Positions 46,621 to 59,700 of a stretch of DNA of 64,000 nucleotides are shown here, in pieces (the first letter of the stretch is position 1; each line of letters begins with the position of its first letter). The stretch comes from Taxillus chinensis (lineage: Eukaryota; Streptophyta; Magnoliopsida; Santalales; Loranthaceae). A program made the translations under genes and the position numbers. Under the pieces are notes generated by a model. The model was not told where the DNA came from. It did no database searches and was given only the letters and a program-made list of their open reading frames with translations. The DNA lies in NCBI GenBank assembly GCA_023512835.1, contig CM042085.1, positions 5,365,989-5,429,988 on the forward strand, read 5' to 3'.

Positions 46621-48886
46621 TTTATTATTACGTGTGGGCGCATGTTGTAATATCTCTCCTATGGATGAGAGGTTGCAGCCAAGGAAATGCAACTTTTTGT
46701 CACTTTCTCAGCGGCCACAAAAAAATTTTACTTTTCTTGGAAAAAAAATGCTTAAGTGCAATACAAGAGCATTTACATGGGCTCTTTTTTTTCCTTATAA
46801 CCATTCATCGGAGCTCTTTAAAGATGGTTTATGATATCTTGTACCATAATAATAAGGTCTTTCACATGGCTAATAGCTAAAAATTAATCAAAAGGATATT
46901 GGTATCATTTAAACTAATTGGCAAAAGGGAGATGCATAAGGCATATACTATACAACAAAAATGATATAAAATTTAGAAAAATCATGCATAGGAAGCTATA
47001 GGGTTTATTTGTGGAAGGGTATGAATTTTATACTGTAAGGAGGTCATTAACTTTATCAAACTTATTTCAGAAAAGTAATTCTAAATTTAAGGTTGTGTAA
47101 GCAACGTTTTTGGGCCTAAACAGGAAAAAAATATTATAACATCTTACCAAGCTCTTTTACACAAAAATCACTTTCACATTTGTGATTTTTCTCATTGTAA
47201 AAGGGTAGAAGCTGCCTTGAACATCCACCATGTCCTAATTCTAAAAAATGCTTTCCCATTTGCATTTGGCACCACATAACAATTCCTATATTACATAACA
47301 TTTAGCTAGTAAGTGCAATTTATGAGGTGCAAATCTTGCAGTACTACTGTATAAACAGAAACAAATAAATATGTTAATTATAGAACACAAAAACAAACAG
47401 TGATCAGCACACAGAAAAGTGGTAGGTAACTAAACATAATCTTTCTTTTAAGTGGAATAAAGAAAGTACCTCAACTTCTGGATTTAAACATTTGAATAAG
47501 TTCAAAGTCTAACAAGTCTAACCAGTAAATTATTTGCTAGGCATAAAACTTAATGCACTAAATTGATTTAGTTAGTATCAGTGCTACATTAAATAACATA
47601 AATGCTAAAATAATAATAATAATATGTATCTCATTTTCTATCATAATAATTTGTAACTCAGAAAAATTAGTACACATTGAACTTGAGGAAAGGTAATTAG
47701 CGGCATGCCTACAAACCTCAAAATGCAAAATTGCTATAAATTACTTGCATGTATTATAAAGTATATTTTAAGGTGTTTTTTTTTTTTTTTGAAATAGCGT
47801 TTGCAATGCAATGAGGGCAATGGGTCATCAGATCGAGTATTAACATGAGATTCTTAACAAAAAGATGACATTTTTCTAATTATAAAAGCTAAAAAACAAC
47901 AAAAGGCAGTAACAACACTAAAGGACTTCAACCTAATTGGCTAATGCTAAGTTTCTCATTCACAATGGAAATGTATTTTGCAACTACCTACTACAAAACC
48001 CAGTATGGGATTGGGCAGCCTTCATATGGCATCAACACGTCCTCTAAAAGCAGCATTCAAGGAACACCTACGAACCATTTGGTTGTACAATTTCGAAATG
48101 TAGATCTATACTAACAAAACAAGCCATTGCAAACTCAATTAAGTTGTATCGATTTCAAGCTTAGCAATTGCATTCAAGGTGTCAATCTTTCCTCATAGTA
48201 ATAAAAAATGTGCTGCAAGTGACCCAACCACCCCTACCCCAGTCAAGGAAATAAAAATCCAAAGTTATTCGGACAAAACTGGGCAGCCCAGGTTCGCAGT
48301 TCTAGATAACAATCACTCATTTACTATTACCTCTAATCAAACCTATGTCTTAGATGGATAGCTGTCATGTAAGGGAAATTCATTTTTCTCCCTTTTTTGA
48401 ATGAAAAGCCACTATCTGTTTCGCTGAGTAAGTATTCTCTCGTTCTGGTTTATTCCAACCGAGAATGATCAAGAACTGATGTCAGAGCCCTATCCGAAAG
48501 ATTTATACACTGATAAACAAAACCAATTCCCCGCCAAAGGCAACGAAATTTCCAGATACGCATTCCAGGCACACCAGTCAAATCCCTATGTAAACGTCAG
48601 TCCTCGATTAATCCTAAAACAACGACGAGATAACTACAGTTCCGGAAAAGGCAACACGGCAGATCACAACAACAAAAAAAAAAAAAACAGCGGCAACAAC
48701 AACAACACACGGTTGTTCGAAATCTCATCAAATTCAAACAAATCGATCGCGCATTCCGAAAAACGCAAATCCTACGACGCGAATGCTGAAAATTCCTAGT
48801 AACGCGAATCAACGGATCAACGAAACAACAGATTTAGAGAGACACAAGAGAGATTCAAGTGCGTTCGTTCGTGAATTCATGAGCTA

Positions 48887-49162
48887 GAGAGAGAGGGAGA
48901 GAGAGAACCAACCTGTAGGGACGAAAGAAAGGGGGAAGAGAGAGAGATAGAGAGGGAGAGATGGATCGAAAACGATGGGAGGCGAGGCGCGGAGAGTTGA
49001 ATCGAGATTGATTGGATGAAGATCGGGTGGGTGCTTCGGGGGCTCAAACTCGATCGATAACGCTGTTAGGGTTTTTGAGCATTGAAATTTTCTGGCGAAG
49101 AACGAACCGACTAAAATGAAATAAATTTCCTTTTTTTTTTCTTCTATCCGAGTGGGACCCAA
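48887..49162 (-). promoter_or_regulatory. Probable leader and proximal promoter of the UBA gene
   Basis: Purine-rich (GAGAGA) sequence on the plus strand, i.e. CT-rich on the transcribed strand, ends in a good donor at 48912. CT-rich leaders are common in broadly expressed plant genes. No clear TATA box is seen, so the transcription start is uncertain. Confidence 0.35.
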
Positions 49163-52100
49163 ACAAAAAATGGTGTTGTGGTGCTGTGTACGGGGCCTCC
49201 TCCTCGCCGATTAATTATTTTTAGATAATTCCTGGTAAAAGGCAAATTGCTAATAGCAAGAGGTTGGATTTTTATTTTTACTTTAGTGTTGATTTTTCTT
49301 TTCAATTATGATTTATTCCAGGTTTGTCATTTCGTTTTTATGCATTCGTCTTTTTTTTTTCTCTTCATTTTTCCCTCTTTAATAACGGCGGATCTAACAT
49401 GATATGATAATATCGGTTAAAACTCTGGTGTTGTTTGGCATAAATAAATCTTAAATTAACGGTGATAGTTAAATTAAAAGCTTTCCTTTTTATTTTGGTT
49501 TAAATAGTATGGTATAATTAGGTTTTATGATAGGCTTATAATATAACTTTTATAAATGATAAAGGGTTTTTGGGTAAATCAAAAATATAACGAGATAAAT
49601 AATAATTTTATAATCAAGCAAAATGTATAATGTGGATTTAAATATTATGGGCGCATTTGAATTGGGGTGAAATATAAAAATAAATTTAATTTCCCATTTT
49701 AGGTGTTATTATTAATATACTTCAAATGGTATATTATTAATATTTAAAAAAACATTAATTCATAAATATATATATTAATTTAAATTATTGAGATTTTAGT
49801 GCAATTCATGAGTTATGTCCAATTCCCACGCATCAGATGTACAATACGCTAAGCAAAACATAAACCTTTAAACTCTCTTTTGCTTTTAGCAATATTGAAA
49901 AACTATGACAAGTAGAAAATAATACATATTTATATATTTATTATTTTTATTACGAGCGCACTAAAAATACAACATAAAAAAATGTCAATCTTTTTAACAT
50001 TTTTTTTTTAAAAAATTAGGAGAGACGAAACAAACAGAAAGAAAACATACAGTAAAAGGAAGATATAAAAAAAGTAAAATGATATTGACAAAGTAACAAA
50101 TTTAACTAGTTGTCTTCTTATTTATCATTTTATATCTTTTATTTACTAATTTATATGTCTCGTGGTTAAAATGTGTGTATGTGGTATTTTGTATATTTTT
50201 TTTCTAATAATTACTATGTTTATTTAATTATTACATAGTATCAAATATTTGCATATATAAATATATATTAGATTGAAGACAAATAATGGAACAATTTGAA
50301 AAAAAACAACGTAAAACTATATAAAAGTATATATTTATTAGCTTAAATTATTTCATGGTTGTGTATGCATATAATTATATATAACATAAATATTATTCAA
50401 AGAAATTCTATTTTTAAGTTTTTAATACTATTACAAATTTATTTAAAGTTTAGAAATTTTACATTATTTATGAAGTGTTATTATACTCCATATATACCAT
50501 CTTGTAATGATACATTATTGTATTTGTTGAATTTTTTGACGACTTAAGTCATTTTACTTGTAAGTTCATATGAATATACGTCATTCATAAATACTTTTAA
50601 ATCATTTAAACTAATTATTTTAAAAAAATCCTATTTCTTCAATTGTTTTGACTAAATTTTTCTTTCATTTGATTACTTTTATCTTTTTAATAAGCTATTT
50701 TATTTTATCTTATTACTTTAACATTATATTTATATTGGTTATTTATTAAAGTATTTTAAAAATTATTTTTATGGGTTTTTCGATGATATGCTTTAATTAT
50801 TAATTTTAACAAAGTTTGTTAGAAAATATTTTTTGTATCATTGTATTTAAATAATCGAAAAATATTATGCACTATTTAGTACTATGATTGTATTGAAATG
50901 TTCTTTATTTTAATTAAATTCTGTGCCACTCTAGCTAATTTTATTAGTTATGTTAGTTTTTTTTTTGTTAAGACAATTTTATTTAATTGAGGTATTTGTA
51001 AAAAAACTCAAAATGTTATATAATTTTTTATAACTTTTTTTTTTACAATATTACAACTATGCTTGTATTGTATTTTCATTAAAAACTTTTTAAGTATTTT
51101 TATTAGTTGCTTGAATTATTTTAATAATACATTTTTATTATCATTTATTAACTTGATTTGTATTTTTATTAAATTAATGTGACTTCATTATGGTATGCAC
51201 AAAACTTCCATAGTAAAATATGAAACACATAAATGGTTACATAATTATTATATAATAAAATAAGGGATTTTTCAACGACCTGATTGTTTAAAACACAAAA
51301 TAAAACAACCAAAAATGATGGATCAATTTATTCATTTTTTCCAATTAGTTGCATGAAAAACTGAACATGTATATTAATTGTATTTTCATTTAATTTAAGG
51401 CATTTGTGTTTTTATGAAATAATAGGTGTTGAATACATGATTTTAATTTTGTATTTTAATTTCATGATTTTTTATTTTATTAATATTTAAAATACAAAAT
51501 ATATTTCAAAAGATGATCTTTTAAAATTAAATCCTACATTTTTTAAAAAAATGATAAATTTAAAAAAAATAAAATAAAGAAAAGAGAAAAAAGTTATTTA
51601 GTTAAACTCCACACAATAATTAAAATTAAAAGTATAAGTAAAAAGTAGCTGAAATATTTTTAAAATAATTATTTTATTCAAATTTTGTTTATCAAAAAAT
51701 TATATATAACGGCCTGTCCTTTTAAAAATAAAATTTTATTTTAAAAGCACGCAACCAAATAATCCCATAAAATTAACTCATGTTAGTAACGTTTCCCTCA
51801 TGTTTTTTCAATTGGATCAGGATGTATAACTTATCTTGTACTAATTACATATATCGTGCATCACAAAATTAAGATTAGTTATCAGTGATCCTTTTAATCA
51901 ATAGGATTGTATGTGTGTGTATATATATATAATCATGTTATATAGAGAAGGTGATATTAACTTTTTATTATAAAAACTTTTAATCTAAATTATTAGATTA
52001 ATATTCAACAGTCTATATTAAATTTTCATAATTTTAACTCAATAACTATAGAGGAACTATAATTAAATGAAAGTCTAATATTATCACATTAAAATTCAAT

Positions 52101-53758
52101 AAATGGTCCAAATTAAAATTATCACAATAAAAAATTGATCTCACATTCTCATTATAGCAAAAACTATATATATGTGTGTTATATCTTATCTATTTCTGTG
52201 TTTGCATGGACCGTAAATGAAGACAAACAAGGTTGGGACAGATTTGTAAAGTCGATTCACTTTACAATGTACGGACAAAATTTTTGTAGATGCCGGATGC
52301 AAGTTTATTTCCTTATCTCATGCAAGTTCAAGATTTTTATTAGTTTGAATGTAATATATATATATATATATATGGTATATTCAAAGGTACTATTATACTC
52401 TAATACTCTAATACAAACTCCACTATAAAAAACATGGTAGATATGACATATCACATCATATGCACGCCCTTGCAACTCATTTGATGACAAACAAAAAGGT
52501 GAATTAATAAACCAACTTGATATGAAGTTAGATTATGCTAACCTGGTTGTAATAAAAGGATTAACTTTCTTGATTCCCAATGAGAAACCAATACATTTTT
52601 TTGAAGTGATAATCATTAAATAGAAGCCCTAGAATGTGATTTGACAAGGGAAATTCTGGATGTTTTAATGTTAAATCTATGAACATCATAATTACCTCAT
52701 AATGCTGCAGATTGAGCATTGTTGTAATGATTGCTAATATGCATTTATTCATAAAGTGACAAACAGATAGAACCCTTGGCCATAGCTGCCTAACAATTTG
52801 CGTTTATTGTAGGGCAACAACAAACGACAGAGAGCTCCCATAATGTGATGTTAATAGAGAGTAGTGCATGTTTCAATGTTAAATTTTGTATCTATAGTAA
52901 TTAACACATGATGATACAGATTGTGTGGCAACTGCTAATTTGCTATTATCAATTAAAAACATAAGATATGACTAAAAAGTATATTGACGTGGAAAAGCAA
53001 TGGGCTCAGGAATTCCTCTCCACACCCAAGGCACAGCGCACCAACCACTGCCGATTCAAAACTGCATTTGAGCTACTTTGGAAATGGAATTGTGATACTA
53101 GTGTACCGCAGCAGCCAGGACAGTTGAGCTATGACTAGGGTTTTCAAGTAATTGAGAGACGTAGGCTTTAAAAAAAGTTATATTTTTTAGAATCATAATC
53201 TCAGTTTAAACTCTTTGACAAAACAGTGCCATTACATTCACCGTTTTTTAAATTTTTTAAAACAAGCAAATCTTTTTCATCAAAATCTATTCGGATGGGC
53301 CCAAGAAGGCAAGAAGGCCATATTAAAAAAAAGATTTAAAAGGGTTTACTGGGAGAACAAGTTCATCGGTACTACAGGAAGTAAAACGTTCCTTTTTGAA
53401 TGTTCCCTTTACCTTATATACATAAGATCTAATACTTGAAAAAATGCACATTTAAAGGTATATGCATGAAGTAAGGACCTGACCAGCTTCTCCCCTAAAA
53501 CCATATTTCTAACAAGAAAACAATTCTGTATCCATTACATTGTCACAAAAATGTGATCGACTTTTCACTCGGAGCCTCCGCCACAGTGGACTGAGAATAG
53601 GGAATCCCCAGTTCAAACCCTGTAAGGTTTTTTTTTTGTGCTTCGATAAATTAATATTATATGTGCTTGTATGCAATGCACAATATGGTCCAAAACTGAT
53701 ACAAGTAATATAATTGAATCCTTGACACTATGGAATTCACTAGGGTTACCTGAAATCA
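49163..53758. other. Very AT-rich intergenic spacer
   Basis: From about 49200 to 52450 the DNA is almost entirely A/T runs with no coding frame. From 52450 to 53758 the composition is more balanced, including the probable 3'-UTR of the downstream minus-strand gene. A B-box-like GTTCAAACCC followed by a T run at about 53610-53638 may be a SINE or tRNA scrap. Confidence 0.5.
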
Positions 53759-56700
53759 TTATATAGGGTGGCCAACATTCCTAAGAAACTCTGAGCAAAC
53801 AACAAATGAGGCACCACCAATGACAAGGGCAAGGGTGAGCTTCCCACCAGGGACCAATTCCGTTGCATTCAGAGATTGGGACGAACGTGAATACCTATCC
53901 GACCAAGACATTGCAGCAGGAAGGATCCCAAACAACACCAATACTATAAAAACAAAAAAGTCAAAGTAAAAAGCAGACTTTAGACAAACAAAACAGAATG
54001 AAAATTTTTCAGGAGAGAATTTCATCACGGCAATTTTGAGGCTGAAGTTTACAAGTTTTTAATGGTGGGTCAGCCACCTTATTGTTAATGTTCAACCTAA
54101 ATCTGGACGAATACGAATATGAATATGAATAGTAATGGTCTTAAATCTAAAAATCGTAATACCTCCATATGTCCCAGCAAAATCCAAGGCTTTGAAAAAT
54201 ATCTCTGGATCTAGCAGTGATAACACCAGAGGTGGAATCAAAGTCAAAAGGTAAGGAAGTGGCCTGCTCTCACCAGCAGGTAGTTTCAGCACTGGAAAAG
54301 AAGTGGAATATTTTAAGAGAAAATTGTGAGTTCATTTTCCTTTTCCTGTGGCTCTGAGAATGGGGAAACATCACTTTTCATTTAAATAATAGTAAAACTA
54401 GGAACAGTGAATCAAAGCATTTCCCAATGATCCAAAATCAAGATTGGCACATTTATATGCATTTCCAAATCACATAGATGCGTTAGTTTACATAAATAAG
54501 AAATTATAATTAGAAAATAGATTTGCACAGTCAAATTCCCCGAGTTTTATCCATGCCATAGAAAAACATAAACCCTTTTCACAATGAGTCCTACCTAATG
54601 GCTAGTCAGAAAATATGTTAACAAAAAATATGTTGAAGAGAAAACATACATGCTGAGTGATACATGATGTTAAGATGAAAATAATAAGGGACTAACTTAA
54701 CTCACAGTCAGCAAGGAAGTCAGAGAGGCCCAAAATAAAGCCAATATAAGATGTTGCAATTGCAAGAAGTGAGAACACATCAACAATTGGCTGTAAAAAA
54801 GATCACCAAAAAATGGGCTAATATCATCTTAAAATAAACCACAAAAGATAAAAGATCCTAAAAAAAATTTTTTCGATAAGTAAAGATCCTAAAAACATTT
54901 ACCCCAACAATTCCATTTGTAGATCGTAGTTGTTGTAAGGGGTCAATGATTTTATCCATGCCAATTTCAGGACTTGAGATGGTCCCTAGAATGACAGCAT
55001 TCCAAACAAGAAACATGGTCAGGGGAATAACTGTGCCCAGAACAATCGCAGACCTGTAAATCAGAAATTTAAGATGTCCTGTAAAGGTCGAGGCAGGTTT
55101 AAAATATATTATCACAATCATACATTTATCAAGGGAAAGAAATTTGGTAAAACAAACAATAATTCTTATGATAAAAAAACCTGTAATACATTAGTGTTCA
55201 TAATATGCAAATATTATACCAGCAAGAAAAACTAATGTCAATGGCATGGCAACAGAAATTTAGTTATGAACTGTTGTGTACAGGCTACTCGCACGTTTCC
55301 TCCAATTACCAAGGTACTGGGGAATAAAAATCAGGATTTAGGACAATCCCATACACATTGATCCACGTTCCACAGCCAATGTTATACCTTACCCTCTGTT
55401 TGGTAAAGGGTACTGGAAGAATTTTATGTGAAAAAAAGGAGGAAGAATTTTTGGTAGAAAGAGAAAGTGAAAAAAAAAAAGGTTGTTTGGTTGGGGGTGG
55501 AAGAAGGGTAGAAAAATATTTTTTTATAGCTTAATTAAAATGCTGAAAATTGTGGAAAAAATATTGTGGTATAAAATACAATTGTTGACCTTACATACAT
55601 AATTATGTAAATTTATGTAATATGTGAAAAAAGTAATTTTGTAAATATGATAGTTTTCCATAGCCTTTTTTACCATTTTAGTTGTCATAAAAATATAACC
55701 AGTTCTTCGTACCATTTTCATGCTTTTTCTTTCCAACTCCATTTTTCAATCCTTCACCCTCATTTACTGTGTTTTTCCATATTTACCAGGGGGTTAATGT
55801 CTTTACAAAAAAGGAGGCAATGACACCCAAAGAAAGAAAGGAAAAGAGGAAAAAAAACAAAGAAAATACAAAGTAAACAAACAAGGCAGCCATGAATATC
55901 TTAAAATGCAGGTTTTAGAAATAATGGAAACGGTCTCTTGCTTGAAGAAATGAAGCTTCTATCTTCCTTCTTAAGTGTTTCTTACGGAAACAAGATTCAG
56001 CTTATGCCTACACACCGTTGGGGTAAATTGAAATCACACCTGCCACATACTCACATAGCAATAAGTGTCAGACTTATCCTTTGACCCAATTTGAATGTCA
56101 AATCCTTCATTAAGAGAGAGATATTCCAAGTACATGAAGGCTGAACTTGACTGTTAAACTAGACAATCTATTTAGAAATCCCTATCGTCATATGAAAACA
56201 ATTGTCCAAGTTGACAAAAAATTGTTCATAAAATTAAGAGTATGTTTGGTGTTGTATTCGATTTTATGTTTTAAAAAACTACTTTCACCTGAATTGAATA
56301 CGTGTTTTTGTTTGGCGATTATTTTCACCAAACTGATTGTGCCATCGCCGGAGCAAAGAAGGTGTTGTTATTTTTTCCAACAACCATCCATAGAATATTT
56401 GGATCAATCCCAAATGTTCTTCAAACCACATCAATTCTGGTAGCTCATTAATTTATCAATTCTCTGGTTCAATCTCATAGCTTGGATTTATGTCTCTGAA
56501 ATCAAATTTGAGATTTCACAGTGGGCACTAATAATTTGTGAAAAAGAGAAAGGGACTCCGATGATCTAGGGGTGGCAGTTCCGATTGGTGGCTTCCCTAT
56601 ACACCCCCAGATGCAGCTGTAGCACACATTAGCAGAGAAGAGGCAATGACACTACCGTTCACTGCTGAGGGCGGAAGATCAGGTAGATCGGCCATGAGGG

Positions 56701-59700
56701 GGAGTGTCGGCTACTGAGGAGAAGCGGCCTCTGTCAGGGAGGTCAGCCACTGGTGGGTGAACGCATCAGCTTCTCTTCGACGGTAACAAGCAGACAAAAG
56801 CTGAGTTCAGTTCTTGAAAAATAAAAACAACTAAAACATGTTTGCATTTTATGAGATTTGAATATCATTTGTTTTTAAGTACCAAAATCTGAAACGATCA
56901 CCAAACAAAAAAATACACCCGTTTTCTGCATACAAACACAGTTTTCTCCTATGCTGATTTATTTGGGACTGAAATGCATAAATCAGCCGTGTACAATAGT
57001 TTCCCTCATTTTTATTTCCAACAAGTTTCCTCCGCCTTAGAATTGAAAAATATACATCTTAATTTTCTGTGTCAAGAAAATCTACAGTAATTAGAATTGT
57101 CACCTTACTTTTGATAGATCTCCTTCAAGATTTGTACAAAGGACAGGTACCACATTCTGAAATAAACCAGAATCAAAAGGTTACCAATGCCCATTTATTA
57201 AATGCAGAAGGCTATTTACATTACCTGGTAAACAAATGAGAGTGATATTATTGGAACACTTGGAGGAATGGCTTCAATATTAGCCTTTAAAAGAGAGTCC
57301 CATTTCAAATTTCCACTTGCAACGACCTAACAAAAAGTTGGTTCATTGTGATGCATGCAAAATCTAGCAACAAAATATATTATTATTAAGAATCAATACA
57401 AAAATTGACAAGCAAATAACAAATGGAAAAGCAAATTTTGTAGAAATAATAAATGAATATCATTGTCAATAGCCACATTTGTATTGGCAACCTTTTCTTT
57501 TCTATTTTGGGAGCACGCAGAAATTAAACCCATTCAAAGTTTATTCATGAACATATCTTAGTTATCAAGAGAACAAAACAATTAAAAGTGGAAAATCAAT
57601 GCTATGGGAAAAATCATGGGGTATGCATTTATATCATTCCGAATGCAAGGGCATCAATCCGAAAATGGCAAATACCCAAGGGTATTATTCTGTAATTTAA
57701 CCTAAAATAAACATAAAAAGATTGAATATTAGCCACCTTTGAACCAATCTTCCCCTTCTATTCCAAATCACTACATCAGATGTGTTTATTGTCTTATCAT
57801 CCGTACAGATTATTTCAAGTTTGAACAGACTAACAAATATTTTGACAGATTAGGTGAAATATAAACCCAAGCCTGATAACCATAGAGCTGAAAATTTATA
57901 GTTGCACTTCTCTTAGTGAAGCAAAGGACCTTAGGATGATTGTCAAGAAAGAAAAGCATGGAACAACAAGACGAGAATAGAAAACATCGAAAATGAGAAG
58001 TTTGGAGAATTAAGTTAGTAAGTAGTTTTTGGTGCCCCTAGCATCAGAAAAGTATCCATGCACACACATGTGTACATATATTTTTTTCATATTTTATTTT
58101 TTCTTCGGGTTAAATGGAGGCAGGAAAGATAACACAGTCAGCATGATCCTGACAAGCAGTAAGGAAGATCTAAAGTAATGTATTAGCTTCTTTTTCCCTG
58201 TGGCATGTATCAACATCATTTAGTGTGACTTGTTATTGCTGTTTTTTTTTTTTGAAAAATAATAAAAAAACTATTTCCATGCATTAAAACAAAAGAAACT
58301 ACATTCATGAACAGAAAAAGTTCAAAACTAATATTTCAATGAGAGTTGGTGGAATTGCTACATTTATAGAATGCCAAAATTACCACAAGAGTTGCAAAAG
58401 AAATGATGATTCCGAATACTAGGGTCCCATTAACAGCACCAATAAACCGCTGGCTACAATCAGAAACAATTGTGTGTATTAGAAGAAACAATCTTCTTCA
58501 CCTTTGAATTGGGTAAAGAAAATAAATGGATATTCATGCTAAAATTTTATCCATGAAAAGTTCTCCGTATCATTATAATTACACTACTATGCATGCAATA
58601 GAAGTAATATATGAAACTCAAAAACCTGTTGACAGCACAGAATTTATGGCTGGAAATAAGAAAGTTCGGTCAAATTGTCTTTTGCAAGCTGAGACCACAT
58701 CAACATGATTAGACTTTCATAAAGGCACTGACATGCATAGGTAAATGCATGAAATGCAAAAAAACAAAAAAAACAATGTTTTGGGGTGTGGAAATAAGAT
58801 TGTTCGCAGATAATACTAACAGTCCCAATGCATCTCCAGTTACCCGTGTGATGAATGAGAAACTTATCAATTGAACCATGCAGCTTTCATATACAACTTA
58901 TGAAGAAAATATGTCAGAAATTTCATAACCAAAGATGATGATTCGCCCTGAATCCTCTTGCTGCCATTTGAATCTTTGAAAGGCCAATCATAAAAAGAAA
59001 AAGGAGAAACACCAGAATATTAAGACAATCATTGACCTTCCAAAGTAGCATATGCCTCCAAAAACCAAAGAAAACAAGGTTGCACTTTCCCATCTGCAAT
59101 AAAATGTTTCTCATTAATGCCTAACAATGAAATCAACTTACAATTTGAATACAAATGTGAAATGGTGCAAATGCAAGCCAAAGGCAAACCTAAGTAAAAG
59201 CAAGAAACAAAAGCCATGTTAGCTAAATATTTATACAAATAGGGCAAGGGAAAAAATGAAATATAGGAAATGTGTCATGCAAACAATAGCCTGCTTGCAG
59301 TTGCATATACTATAAACAAGACATAGCAGTAACTGTCATCAGAATGCAATAAAAGATAGCAAAATTGTGACCAAGAACATAAAGCAATTAAGGACTGATA
59401 ACAAATTAGGGGATCCTTTTGTTTATCACTTAAACCCAAAAAATATAAGGGAGAATTTTATATTTTAAATCCTTTATTCATTGCTAATTTTTCTAGAATT
59501 TATTGTATGGGGAAATCAGGAGAAGATCATGTAGAAAACGAAATATATAAAAAACAATATATAAATAATATAATGGAGAAAAGGGAAAAAGACTTGAGAT
59601 CTTAAAGGGATGTTGATCAATGAGATGGAAAATTTGCACAATATATATGAAAGAAGTTGGGGGCTGTTGAATACGTAGAATGCATGATATGTTTTTGAGA

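Larger units (their letters stand above)
42256..48912 (-). other. Inferred 5'-UTR intron of the UBA gene
   Basis: On the minus strand a donor CTACAG/GTTGGT at 48913/48912 and an acceptor TTTACAG at 42256-42262 flank 6.7 kb with no gene of its own. The intron carries a GT/G/TA microsatellite, a LINE-1 remnant and a nested MITE. The rest (42263-43434, 43521-44780, 46621-48800) is AT-rich with nothing further seen. The join is inferred from splice signals and the purine/pyrimidine-rich leader-like sequence at 48913-49060. Confidence 0.45.
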
